Shown here piece by piece: positions 22,746-32,982 of a stretch of DNA of 64,000 nt. Position numbers and translations under genes: made by a program. Under the pieces are notes generated by a model, which had not been told where the DNA came from, did not search any database, and worked only from the letters and a program-made list of their open reading frames with translations. Source of the stretch: Saturnia japonica (Eukaryota; Arthropoda; Insecta; Lepidoptera; Saturniidae); NCBI GenBank assembly GCA_033032175.1, contig CM065321.1, positions 8,268,501-8,332,500 on the forward strand, read 5' to 3'. The first letter of the stretch is position 1; each line of letters begins with the position of its first letter.

Positions 22746-25321
22746 AAGGTTATGACACAATTTACTATAGGTGCTACTTTCATTTTTGAATCGATAATTT
22801 GATTTTATAATTTGTTTGCGCCTGAGAGACAGTCTCTCAAATACCTATTGGCGTGTTACCAATGCTCATTAAAGAATTTTAAAAATATATTATTTTTAGA
22901 ATTTCAGTTTTATATGACTTAGTAGTATATAATCATTAATTTATATAATATTTTATATTTATAAATCTGTAGTTCTGTCTATACATGTAATTTTTTCCAA
23001 ATTTCCCGTTGACATACTAGATGAAAGACAATGATCACGAATATACCATTAAAAATTTATATTGCCTGTCTGTTTGTTTGCTTTTCAGATTTAACAAAAA
23101 CGGCATGAGTAATATTTATGAAATTTTTTACACGGGTTATTACATCATTGGTCAATTAATGAATAAGAATTTTCAATATTACTTTTTAAAAATTCAAATC
23201 AATTATTTTTTATAGTTCTTGAACGATTTTGATGAAATTTTGTACACGGGAAGTATAAGTCATTTAATAAATACTGGGTTATGAGAATTTTCAATGACAC
23301 TTTTAGAAGTCGAAAAAAAAGAATTACCAAAACCCTTAAACTTCACTTATTCTTAACCGATTTTGATAATTTTGGAATTATAATTCATTCCATATTTGAT
23401 AGGCCAGGATTTTAAGTAATAAAAAAAAAATTGTATTAAGTTCGCAACCGCTTTTGACAAAATTTCGTGGATGGGATGCATACGTGATTTCCTACATAAT
23501 TGACAGGTAGGTTTTAAGAATATTCAACAATAATTTCGAAAATATGTAAAAAAGAAGACAAGTTTTGATGAAAATTGTACTTAGGAAATATGTGTGTTTC
23601 CTCAATTAATAAACTATATAAATTGTCCATTCTTTATACATTCTTCAAAATAAAATAACGGGTGGTAAATAACTACTGCGTAAAAACAAACGCGCGCGAA
23701 GCCACGGGGACGCCGCTAGTAAGCTATTATGCTGTGTATTATCTACATTATTATTACAAAGATGTAAATTTGGGAGTGGATCTTTGTTTCTAGGTGGTAA
23801 ACCTTTAAAACTACCGATCTGATTCCAAAAATCTTTCACGTAGATTAAAAAGCTACGTTTAAGTTATACCTACGTATAATTGTTATTAAGTTTTATATTG
23901 TAATTAACGAATACAAAGTTACTGGCGGTTACTAGCCAAATATATATTTAGAAACTATATATAATTTGGCAAACACGAAAATGTATTTATAGATTTCTTA
24001 AAGTTTCTAGTTACCATTCTTAAACAACTAGTTTACGCAATATTACAGGCTAATATCCCAATATTACAGAGATCGATTCGTGGAATAACACCGGGTAGAA
24101 TATCAATGAACCATTTGAACTTGTGTCCCAACTTTCAATAAAGCGAACTTCGCTTATCTATTGCAAAACTTGTTACTACAATTATATCCTTACCTGCGAT
24201 ATTAAATTTCACTAGTCTATTGAAATTTACGACACCTCTTTGAACTTCACCCCACTTATCTATTTTAACACATAATGTATTAAGAAGGAAATTAGTCTTA
24301 TATGCAAACTAGGTACTTCAAACAATAATATAATTTCATTATATGTAACATCTAAATAGTATCCCAAAAAAACATAGTGTAAAAAAGTTACAAGAGTCGA
24401 CTGAGATGATTTTTTAATAAAAACTACCAGTGAAATCTCATAAAGAGCCAAAAGTCTAGGTGGTGAATACAACAAAACGAATTTTGGCTATTTTATAATT
24501 TTGTCGGATAAAAACATGGATGAAACCGTAGGGCAAAACTAGTAAAAAAATATATTAACCTTACTGTCTTGTCATTAATTAAAATGTTGTAGGCTACTAT
24601 AATTAGGCACATTAGTTTCTAAACAATGAAATTTAGCAATTAAAGATAGGCCGAATTTTAACCTAATTGACCAGTTTTCTTATACATATACATACACATA
24701 TATACTTGTCTGTTTATGAGCTTTCACTACTTTCTATGGACAAATCATCTCAATCGAGAGTTACAGTTACAGTTACAGTTACAGGTTGTTTTTGATGGGA
24801 TATCACTTCTTATTTAAGGTTAATCATAAAGATTCTAAATTAGATATTTGAATTTCATAAAATCGCAAAGCAGGAAAGGCCATGATTGAATTTATTGCTC
24901 TTAGTTGTCCACTGTACTCATTTTCACTCAAACGGCATTTTTCAATATCTTTTACAGTTAGGCTAGTCTCTTTAGGTTCTACATCAGTTACTCCAGAACT
25001 TAATTCTTTATGGACCATTAGAAATTGCTCATCATATTGACTAACTTTTACTATGGCGGCATTTCTATGGCTCTTATAGTTTGGCGAGGCTCTTGGGTTT
25101 CACATATGGGTCATCAGATGCTTCATCCACATCTTTGAAAATTCAAGTATTGATAGGTTTTATGTGTGTATTAAACTCTGTTTGTGCCATATTTCACCTC
25201 TCTAGGTATTTTTTTCTTAAATAAATATGGGAACACGATTTCACTCACGGCCATTTAATTCCTAACTAAGTAAAGCTTGTTTTACGGTAACAAATTTTAT
25301 ATACCTACATAATTACATATA
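22746..25321. other. Repeat remnants, no gene
   Basis: 23010-23715 is a decayed interspersed repeat with several 'tttgatgaaattttgtacac' phrases, ending in 'gcgcgaagccacggggac'. A hexamer tract (TTACAG about 4 times) lies near 24760. 24480-24545 ends in 'ggatgaaaccgtagggcaaa', a header also seen inverted at 39885 and 58494. No gene recognised. Confidence 0.5.
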
Positions 25322-25323
25322 TA

Positions 25324-25663
25324 GGTGTCCCAGAACTCAACGTCAAGCGGAAACGGGGTGACAGGATTGATTGTAACCATCATGAGAAAAATCAGAAAAA
25401 AATCTATCCCATGCAGTTTGGAAATTATGGGCGTTTAAGAAAAACCTAGAAATTTGGTCAAACTGTAACCATTTTTTGGTTATTGTGGTTAATTTTTATT
25501 ATTTTTGTTCATTTAAACTTTGGAACCGTAACACTAAATAATATTTCTAGAACCACAGTCAAAAATAATGACACAACTGCCCCAAGTTTTCTAGAATTAA
25601 GCCTATTTGTTAAAAAACTATGAATCTAAAATTTTCAAAATTTGTCGACTTTGAAAGGCCCTC
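25324..25663 (+). repeat. Left inverted repeat, outer part
   Basis: It matches the complement of 32640-32980 over about 340 bp with scattered differences. It continues after the nested LTR at 30831-31109, which matches the complement of about 32403-32640. Confidence 0.88.
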
Positions 25664-25854
25664 TGTGCGGGTTATGAAGTGACCAGACGATAGCTCTGGT
25701 CTATACTACGGACTATTGATTCCGTGGTTTCCGCACTTTGAAAACTGTTACTGGATTGCCGAGTAAAAAATACGTCGATAACTATAAATTCAACTTTTAT
25801 TGATCACTATTTACGATATTCACTTGTTACTATCTACTTGTTGACAATGTCTTT

Positions 25855-26253
25855 ATCACTATTTATTTTCTTGCTGACTTCTTGAGAACGAATGCACTTG
25901 TCGCTATGTAGTTTCTTGCCGACTTCTTGAGAACGAATGCACTTGTCGCTTTGTAGTTTCTTGCCGACTTCTTGATAACGAATGCACTTATCGCTATGTA
26001 GTTTCTTGCCGACTTCTTGAGAACGAATGCACTTGTCGCTATGTAGTTTCTTGCCGACTTCCTGAGAACGAATGCACTTGTCGCTTTGTAGTTTCTTGCC
26101 GACTTCTTGAGAACGAATGTACTTGTTGCTATGTAGTTTCTTGCCGACTTCTTGAGAATGAATGCACTTGTTGCTATGTAGTTTCTTGCCGACTTCTTGA
26201 TAACGAATGCGCTTGTCGCTATGTAGTTTCTTGCCGACTTCTTGAGAACGAAT
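25855..26253 (-). repeat. 45-bp tandem array in LTR B (about 9 units)
   Basis: Complement of the array at 8203-8660, with the unit containing 'cttgccgacttcttgagaac'. It occupies the interval between the presumed start region and the poly-A signal of the LTR. Confidence 0.9.
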
Positions 26254-26255
26254 GC

Positions 26256-26286
<31 letters not shown>

Positions 26287-26790
26287 GAACTGACTACACT
26301 CTTAGCCTTAGGGGCCCTAAAGCCGCTGCGGCTTTTACAGCTTCACCGGACTTGGGGGCGAGCGCAGAGGGCACTCAGCCACGAAAGTTTTGTGGACGAC
26401 TCGCACGAGGGTGCCAAAGTTGCCGGACCTCGGCTCGGGCGGTCGTCGCGTTCGCAAATAGGTCGCGATCTATTCGAATCCCTACACCTACGATTCGAGC
26501 TAACTAAATATACACGTAGGCACGTTCCCTTTCTCCTGGGAGGAAGGAAGGAACCGTGCGTATGTGTATTCAGTAATCGGAATGTTTCTACACTAACTAG
26601 CGCTAACTAACTAGCGTAAAAAAGAAAAAAAAAAGGTCCCTCACAGAACCTATGTACCTGTGTGGTGTGCACGTGTGTATGTTCATACGTGTGTAGTGTT
26701 GTATGTAGGTAGCTAAGTGATGCACGTACAGTGTCACTTGTATCGCGCGGGCGGTTGCCTGACCCAAGGGTTTCACACCGAGGAACGGAC

Positions 26791-29682
26791 CTAGGCTTGG
26801 GTTACCGCTAGAGAGGGTGGACGTGACGGGTGTGCTGGAGCGAAATTGACCGCCCGCCCTCTGTGGAGAGAACGGTGGTTACGTGGGCGTGGGCGCTGGC
26901 ACGCTCTGTTTGGAGAGACGGATGTGTAATATTTATTCGAATTTTCGATGTGATCGTCGGGATCAATAAAAATATTGCGCGGCCGGCGTTTGCACCGGAT
27001 GTCCGTGGGTGCCGGAACATAAGTGGCGGCTGTTTTTATTAACGGATTCGCGTGGTTCGACGCGGTGTCGAAATACGAACGGGAGAGCTGTTTAACGTAG
27101 GCATGTATCGAAGGAAGCTCCATATCTCTATGGAGATCTACGCTTCGAACATACCACGGGGCCCCGGTGAGACGATAGAGGAACCTATTCTGTATCGATT
27201 GTAACCGTTTGAAACTCGACTCGGACATATGTGCGAACACGGCGCAACTGTATGTCAAAATTGGTCGAATACACGTCTTGTAGAGCGTGAGCTTATGTCG
27301 CGTGGACATTTTACTCACCGAACACAACAGAGGATGCAACCGGCCCAGGACCCACGCGGCCCTGTTCCTAACCTTACGGATGTGGGGTCTAAAGGAGAGC
27401 CTACTATCTAGGGTTACCCCTAGATATTTGGTCTCTCTTACATACGGAATCGGATTATCGTAGAGCTTAACAGGTTTAAGCTTCCACGGTATCTGTGACG
27501 AATCCGCATCGAAGAGCATCGCGGCGCTCTTCGAGGGATTAACGGCTATACGCCACTCGTTAAACCACTTCCCGAGAGTGGTCACGGAGCGTTGGACTTT
27601 ATGTCTGAGGTGGGATCTATTCCTATCTGAGGCATATAAGACTGTATCGTCAGCGTATAGCCCTACCTCGACCTCCGGGAGTCGAGGTAGGTCACTGACG
27701 TACAGGTTAAATAGGCTAGGAGCCAGGATCGAACCTTGGGGAACGCCTGAGCGTATTGGACGGGGCGTGGACAATTCACCTTCCACTCTATAGCGGAAGG
27801 TGCGATCTGTTAAATAGTCGCGAATTATTTTAATTAGCCTATCGGGGACTTCAAAGCGGTACAACTTGTAAATCAATCCCTCGTGCCAGACCTTATCAAA
27901 GGCCTTGGCCACGTCGAAAAAGACCGCAAGTGTACGGCGGGGTTTATAAAGTTCAGCAAAATTAAATGCAACGTGCTCCGTGAGGCGGTGCACTTGATGA
28001 GTGCAAGAATATCTAGCACGGAAACCGAATTGCTCAGGCGGATAGAGGTCTTTCTCCTCTATTATTGGCTTGAGACGGTTCAGAAGGATCCGCTCGTAAA
28101 TTTTCCCTAACGTATTTAGGAGACTGATCGGGCGATAGCTGTCGGGAAGCGACGCGCTCTTGCCGGGCTTACGGATACCTATGACTATTGCCTTTTTCCA
28201 GGCGGCTGGAAAATGGCAGTGGACGGCTACATTGAAGATGCAGACCAATAGAGCTATGAGGCGATCAGGAAGAAGCCTAAGTACTTCATTCCTGATCCCG
28301 TCGGGACCTGGTGCTTTTCTGAGCTTAAGGCTTTTTATAATGGAAAAAACCTCCTCAGACGTGACTGGGAACAGGGAGGCTGTCGCGGGGAGCTTATCCA
28401 GCTCCCGCACGCATCCATCGATACCCTCGACCCGGTCGGTATTTGCATCGACACTGTTCGGAGAGCACTGGCTCTCCAAACAAGTGGCGAGGCACTCCGC
28501 CTTGTCGCTGCTATCGAAGGCGAGCGGTATACCGGGACCCCTCTCGAGGGGGGGCATAAGATAAGAAGCCTCTATTTTGAGGCTGCGAGCTAGTTTCCAG
28601 TAAGCCAGATGCGACGGCCTTAGCCCTTCGACGAGGGCGTCCCATCTGTGACTCCTGAGTTCTAATATGCGGGCTCTAACCGCTCTCTGAAGCGCGCGTA
28701 AGCGTGCGCGGTTTTCCTCGGTCGGATAGTGGTCGTGCGCACGAGTCGCCGCGTTCTTTTCCGTCAACAACGCCCGCACGTCGGCAGGGAGTACGAAGCG
28801 GCAATCGCTCGCCTCTTCGACCTCTCTCGAGGCCTCTCCGATGCCGACCTGCAGGTGGTCGACCAGGGAATCGATCGCGAGATCTACATCCGCAACGGAC
28901 CCCAATACGTCCGGGATCCTATCTAAGCTGGACGAGGACGGCCTGTCCGCAAGATAATGTTTTAGCTTGGCATAGTCAACCACTTGGACCGAAGGAGGGC
29001 TAGAGTCGTCTGGTTGACCTAGCTGCATGATGACCGGACGGTGGTCGGAGTCGAGCTCGTGTACGACCCGAATGAGTCGTAACCGAAGCGCGATACCTTT
29101 AATGAGAGCTACATCAAGCACTGTCGGCATACAGTTGTCTTGAAAGTGGGTGGGAGTGGGTGGCGCTATGACATCAAAGTTTAGCACGTTCGTTAGCTCT
29201 TCGAGTTTAACCCCATTACTGGAGTCTCTCCAATTGCCAAACGAAGTGTGTCCACAATTGAGGTCACCCGCTATAATGACCGATTCACCGAGCGAAAGTA
29301 GCTTTTCTAGGTCAGACCTGAGAGGCTCTTTCCTCGGCGAGAGATAAACTGAAACTAACGTTATGGACGGGTGGTCGGTCATTCCTAGTCTACACACGGA
29401 TACTTCCATATTGGTAAGTATCGGAGGATCTACCGGCGTACAATATAACGATCGTTTGTAATAAATGAGAGTGCCGCCCCCGCGGCCGGCCCGGTCATTT
29501 CTTACAATATTGTAGTTCGCGATTTTCGGATCACGTTTAGCACGCTTTAAGAGCGTCTCCTGCACTAAAAGAACATCTACTTGGTGATCTTTAAGAAAGG
29601 TCGCGACGAGATCACGCTGCGGAAGTAGGCTTCGCGCGTTAAAAAATGAAAGATTTAACGCTTTCGGTTTAAACTTAGCCAT
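26791..29682 (-). CDS. LINE ORF2: endonuclease and reverse transcriptase, intact frame
   Basis: 963 residues without a stop. The N-terminal APE-type endonuclease has Asn15 in FFNARS, Glu42 in QET, Asp140 and Asn142 in GDLNC, and Asp213-His214 in SDHRPV. The reverse transcriptase follows from about residue 440, with KAPGPDG, SYRPISLL, catalytic Asp590 in FDVAKAFDKVWH, SGVPQGSILAPSLFN and the YADD motif at 676-679. The C-terminus has a thumb-like region with TKYLGVTLDSRLSF. The protein nicks target DNA and copies the element's RNA there. All expected catalytic residues are present, so this copy is young, although the element lacks its 5' end. It starts 9 nt after the ORF1 stop. Confidence 0.95.
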   Translation of the reverse strand: MAKFKPKALNLSFFNARSLLPQRDLVATFLKDHQVDVLLVQETLLKRAKRDPKIANYNIVRNDRAGRGGGTLIYYKRSLYCTPVDPPILTNMEVSVCRLGMTDHPSITLVSVYLSPRKEPLRSDLEKLLSLGESVIIAGDLNCGHTSFGNWRDSSNGVKLEELTNVLNFDVIAPPTPTHFQDNCMPTVLDVALIKGIALRLRLIRVVHELDSDHRPVIMQLGQPDDSSPPSVQVVDYAKLKHYLADRPSSSSLDRIPDVLGSVADVDLAIDSLVDHLQVGIGEASREVEEASDCRFVLPADVRALLTEKNAATRAHDHYPTEENRARLRALQRAVRARILELRSHRWDALVEGLRPSHLAYWKLARSLKIEASYLMPPLERGPGIPLAFDSSDKAECLATCLESQCSPNSVDANTDRVEGIDGCVRELDKLPATASLFPVTSEEVFSIIKSLKLRKAPGPDGIRNEVLRLLPDRLIALLVCIFNVAVHCHFPAAWKKAIVIGIRKPGKSASLPDSYRPISLLNTLGKIYERILLNRLKPIIEEKDLYPPEQFGFRARYSCTHQVHRLTEHVAFNFAELYKPRRTLAVFFDVAKAFDKVWHEGLIYKLYRFEVPDRLIKIIRDYLTDRTFRYRVEGELSTPRPIRSGVPQGSILAPSLFNLYVSDLPRLPEVEVGLYADDTVLYASDRNRSHLRHKVQRSVTTLGKWFNEWRIAVNPSKSAAMLFDADSSQIPWKLKPVKLYDNPIPYVRETKYLGVTLDSRLSFRPHIRKVRNRAAWVLGRLHPLLCSVSKMSTRHKLTLYKTCIRPILTYSCAVFAHMSESSFKRLQSIQNRFLYRLTGAPWYVRSVDLHRDMELPSIHAYVKQLSRSYFDTASNHANPLIKTAATYVPAPTDIRCKRRPRNIFIDPDDHIENSNKYYTSVSPNRACQRPRPRNHRSLHRGRAVNFAPAHPSRPPSLAVTQA

Positions 29683-29691
29683 TGAAAGGCC

Positions 29692-30479
29692 CTAATTTTT
29701 ATTACTACTCGCCTCGCGATCGAGACGTTGTAGTGTCTCTACGAGGCGGGGGAAAGCGCAAGCGGTCTTGATGAGACCGAAGCGCTCCAAATGGTCATTG
29801 TATTCGATGAGCTCGCGGATATCGTGCTCGCGGGTGAGCAGTATCATTAGGTCGTTACTATTGACGACAGTGTTAGCGGGCGCGCGGGGCGCGGGAATAT
29901 CCATAGCCATAAGGGGCTGTGGATTGGGGCGGCGGGGGTCCCATGCGTTCTGCGATGAACGCACGGGTTGCGGTTGCACCACGCGGGGTGCGGAGGGGCC
30001 GGCGGCGGCCGGGAGCTGGCGCGGGACCGGCAGCGCGGGAAATTCCGCTGACGCCAGCAGGGGTTGCGCTTTGATGGCTGAGGCGGGGGGCGCCGCCCGG
30101 GGGGCCGCCTGCCTCTGTGTACGTGGCCGCGTGGTACGCGGGGCCTTGGGGCAACCGCGATAATTCGCGGGATGCCCCTCCTCCCCGCATAACACGCAGC
30201 TCGGGGGGACGACGGAGTCACGCTCGCGCGTGCACTCCCGTGTGGGGTGGTCCTCTCGGCACTTTACGCACCGCGGACGAGAATGACAGTTACGGGCAGC
30301 GTGCCCGTACAGCTGGCAGTTGTGGCACTGCGCAGGCTGGTGGTTTTTGTGTGGGGGCTCCACGTTAATCCCGGAGAGCCCGCACACCGTCTCTAGCTGG
30401 AAGATGGCCTTTCCCTCGGGGGAAAGGTCCAATATGGCCACTACCATTTGTAGTGGCCGCTTATCTTTACTGTACATCC
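29692..30479 (-). pseudogene. LINE ORF1 (gag-like), 5'-truncated
   Basis: The remaining C-terminal part starts at RMYSKDKRPLQMV, the pre-zinc-knuckle domain of jockey-type ORF1. Three knuckles follow: CHNCQLYGHAARNC, CVKCREDHPTREC and CVLCGEEGHPANYRGC. A Pro/Ala/Arg-rich linker and an acidic C-terminal helix close it, about 260 residues in all. ORF1 proteins bind element RNA. No start codon of its own remains; the reading frame enters from the flanking duplication. Confidence 0.88.
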
Positions 30480-30830
30480 GCACTTTAGTTCCGCGGAGCG
30501 CGGCCTTTTATGGCGCTCGACAGGGCGGCAAAGCGGGTCTTGTTGGAAGGGCGACAGTGCGGGGCGAGTACGAAGTCCCCTCCATGGCAAAACGTTTTTC
30601 TTATTATCTACATCTCTATTGGCTATACAAAAGTATATTCGTGTGTTGAAACTAAAAGGTTTTCTAATAATTTAACAATAACTTAAAAATAATACATTTA
30701 AAGGCTATAAATACGATATAAACTAAACAAATAGTGCGTCTCGCTCGCACTTGTGACGCGATCTCGCTCTTGTGACAGGCCACGCCTACTTCGGCGTTTG
30801 CGCTGTTTTCCTGCTATCCTGCACACCTTC

Positions 30831-31109
30831 CGTTAAAAAAAATGTACTAAAGTGCCCTGGCAAGTGCCATTAAAAGTTCGCACATTTAATCAGGATTGTA
30901 AAATGGTACAATACTTGTTAGTTTCATACTAAAAAAAACTAGTAAAAAAATAAAAACCTCGAGTAACCCGATTTTTGCTAATCCATTTTACTCAGTGCAA
31001 AAGATTTTTATTTGCACAAGCTCTGGGTATGTTCTATTTTACGGCAAAATGACGAGAGAGATGGATAGTGGACATGTTTGCCATGAGCTACCGAGACAGA
31101 TAGTGACGC
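30831..31109 (+). repeat. Left inverted repeat, inner part
   Basis: Complementary to about 32403-32640, with an extra stretch of about 40 bp on this side. It includes 'gagagatggatagtggacat' and 'gacagatagtgacgc', found inverted at 32403-32458. Confidence 0.85.
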
Positions 31110-31220
31110 CACGTAGTGAGATGGAGATGCGTCTGACACCAGTTAGTACGTTTCGCTCATTCGTCTACGCGCACCTTTTCATATTCACTTGTGTTGATTT
31201 AGTACTGACAACTTTGGCTT

Positions 31221-32288
31221 CTCTTTACGCGCTACACTTCACAAGAATATGCGAACATGCACCTCATTTATGGGGAATGCAGATGCTACACAAGTGCCGC
31301 CGCTAGACTTTATCGTGAAAGATATCCAAATTTAGAGCGCTATCCAGATCACCGCGTGTTTGTTAATGTGCACCGTTCACACACGGAGGGCGGCCATTTC
31401 CCGAATCAAATACAGGCTGGAGGTAGAGCTCGCTTTCCTTACGAGGAAGAAGTGTTGCAAGAGGTCGTAAATAACCCAAGTATTTCCGTTCTTGGAATTG
31501 AAGAACGAACGGGAATACCCAAAAGCACATCACATCGTATTTTACAAAGAGTCGAAATGCATCCGTTTCACGTACAACGAGTTCAAAGTCTTCTTCCTCG
31601 AGATTATCTTGAAAGGATTTCATTTTTTAGAACAATGCTACAGAGGCATAATGAAAATCCCAAATTCATCCAAAAAATTCTCTGGTCAGACTAATATACA
31701 TTTCAAAAAGATGGTTACATAAACTTACACAATTTTCACGAGTGGTATGTGATGAATCCACATTTAATGCGAGAAGACAGATCCCAGTATCGCTTGTAAG
31801 TAAACATGTGGACCGGAATTTTAAACGGCAAAATTGTTGGGCCTTTTGAGCTGCCTCAGAACTTGAATGGCACGAATTACCTACATTTTTTACGAGAAAA
31901 TTTACCAACTTTGTTAGAGGACGTATCACTAACAGATCGTCGCCACATGTGGTATCAACAAGATGACTGCCCAGCGCATTACGCAGTGCAAGTAAAAGAT
32001 TTCCTTGACCAGGAATATCCGGGAAAGTAGATTGGACGTTCAGGCACTATCTCGTAGCCAGACCGTTCCCCAGATTTAAATCCCCTGGATTGTTTTTATT
32101 GGGGCGTTCTCAAAGAAAAAGTTTATTCAAAGCCCATTGACAGCGTAGCCGAGCTGCGTGAACGAACTTCTCAAGCTGCTGAGGACATCAACTCTCAAGG
32201 ATATGCCCGACTATTAACTAGATCTTTTTTAATAAGATGTAGGACGTGTATTGAGGCTGATGGTAAACAATTTGAACATTTATTGTAA
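31221..32288 (+). pseudogene. Tc1/mariner-superfamily transposase (DUF4817 type), four nonsense codons
   Basis: One frame can be followed to the stop at 32286-32288. The N-terminal helix-turn-helix region shows IYGECR and RVFVNVHR, then GIPKSTSHRIL and HPFHVQRVQSLLPRD. Catalytic Asp residues are in KILWSD, QQDDCPAHY and SPDLNPLD. Counting stops as residues, 41 positions separate the second and third Asp, which points to the DD41D (rosa-like) group. In-frame stops are at 31692, 31797, 32028 and 32055. A start codon is not certain; the frame is open upstream of 31257. The frame is kept despite the stops, suggesting point-mutation decay only. Confidence 0.85.
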
Positions 32289-32402
32289 TAAAAAATGTAA
32301 TTTCCTATCTGACTTTAACTCCAATAAACCTAAACTAAACTAGGTCAAGATTTTTCATTATTTTATTAATTTTACTTACTTTTGTTGACTTTGGTAAAAG
32401 TA

Positions 32403-32980
32403 GCGTCACTATCTGTCTCGGTCGCTCATGGCAAACATGTCCACTATCCATCTCTCACATTAATAAAAAATATTTGAACTGAGTAAAATGGGTTAGCAAA
32501 AATCGGGTTACTCGGTTTTTATTTTTTTGCTATTTTTTTTAGTATGAAATTAACAAGTATTGTATCTTTTTACAATCCTGATTAAATTCGCAAACTTTCA
32601 GTGGTACTTGCTAAGGCACTTTAGTACATTTTTTTTAAAGGAGGGCCTTTCAAAGTCGACAAATTTTGAAAATTTTAAATTAATAGTTTAACAAATAGTC
32701 TTAATTCTAGAAAACTTGGGGCAGTTGTGTCATTATTTTTGACTGTGATTCTAGAAATGTTATTTAGGGTTACGGTTCCAAAGTTTAAATTAACAAAAAT
32801 AATAAAAATTAACCACAATAACCGAACAATGGTTACAGTTTGACTAAATTTCTAGGTTTTTCTTAAATGCCTATAATTTCCAAACTGCATGGGATAGATT
32901 TTTTTTTTATTTTTCTCATGATGGTTACAATCAATCCTGTCACCCCATTTCAGCTTAATGTTGAGTTCTGGGACATCCTG
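32403..32980 (+). repeat. Right inverted repeat
   Basis: About 578 bp complementary to the interrupted left repeat. At 32632-32660 it shows the uninterrupted form of the site used by LTR B ('aaaggagggcctttcaaag'). Confidence 0.88.
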
Positions 32981-32982
32981 TA

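Larger units (their letters stand above)
26261..30479 (-). mobile_element. jockey-clade LINE, 4.2 kb, 5'-truncated
   Basis: The 3' end is a long T run at 26261 (poly-A in sense), preceded by the 'ctaaggctaagag' / 'ggtgaagctg' tail shared by the short copies at 7260, 9667, 14181 and 19055. A 3' UTR of about 0.5 kb, ORF2 (26791-29682) and part of ORF1 (29692-30479) follow. The 7-bp duplication gcacttt stands on both sides (26254-26260 and 30480-30486), placing the break inside ORF1. Sequence beyond 30486 belongs to the host LTR, not to the LINE 5' UTR. Confidence 0.9.
25664..30825 (-). mobile_element. BEL/Pao-like solo LTR, copy B, split by a LINE
   Basis: Read on the minus strand it begins TGTGCAGGATAGC (30825 downward) and ends ATAACCCGCACA (25664), so TGTGC/GCACA tips are present. 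The flanks ccctc (25659-25663) and ccttc (30826-30830) are an imperfect 5-bp duplication. Without the LINE the LTR is about 0.94 kb. Order: left arm with a TATA-like CATAAAAGG, 45-bp array, AATAAA, tail. It is homologous to LTR A at 6914-8789 but keeps the terminal 48 bp missing there. No internal coding region remains, so it is a solo LTR. Confidence 0.75.
25322..32982 (+). mobile_element. Tc1/mariner-superfamily element (D-D-41-D) with long inverted repeats
   Basis: Inverted repeats of roughly 580-620 bp start near 25324 and end near 32980, tipped by 'tgtcccagaactcaac', with TA on both outer sides. Removing the nested LTR (25664-30825) and its 5-bp duplication gives an element of about 2.5 kb. 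It carries a decayed transposase (31221-32288) between the repeats. The nested insert sits inside the left repeat, so the right repeat shows the pre-insertion sequence. Confidence 0.85.

Noticed and set aside
29768..30368. Several 70-130-codon frames in GC-rich sequence, both strands
   Set aside because: They overlap the ORF1 zinc-knuckle and Pro/Ala-rich region in other frames and show no family pattern.
30487..30825. 5' UTR of the LINE with a short upstream frame
   Set aside because: The target duplication at 30480-30486 and the match to LTR A (6914-7259) show that this segment belongs to the LTR, not the LINE.
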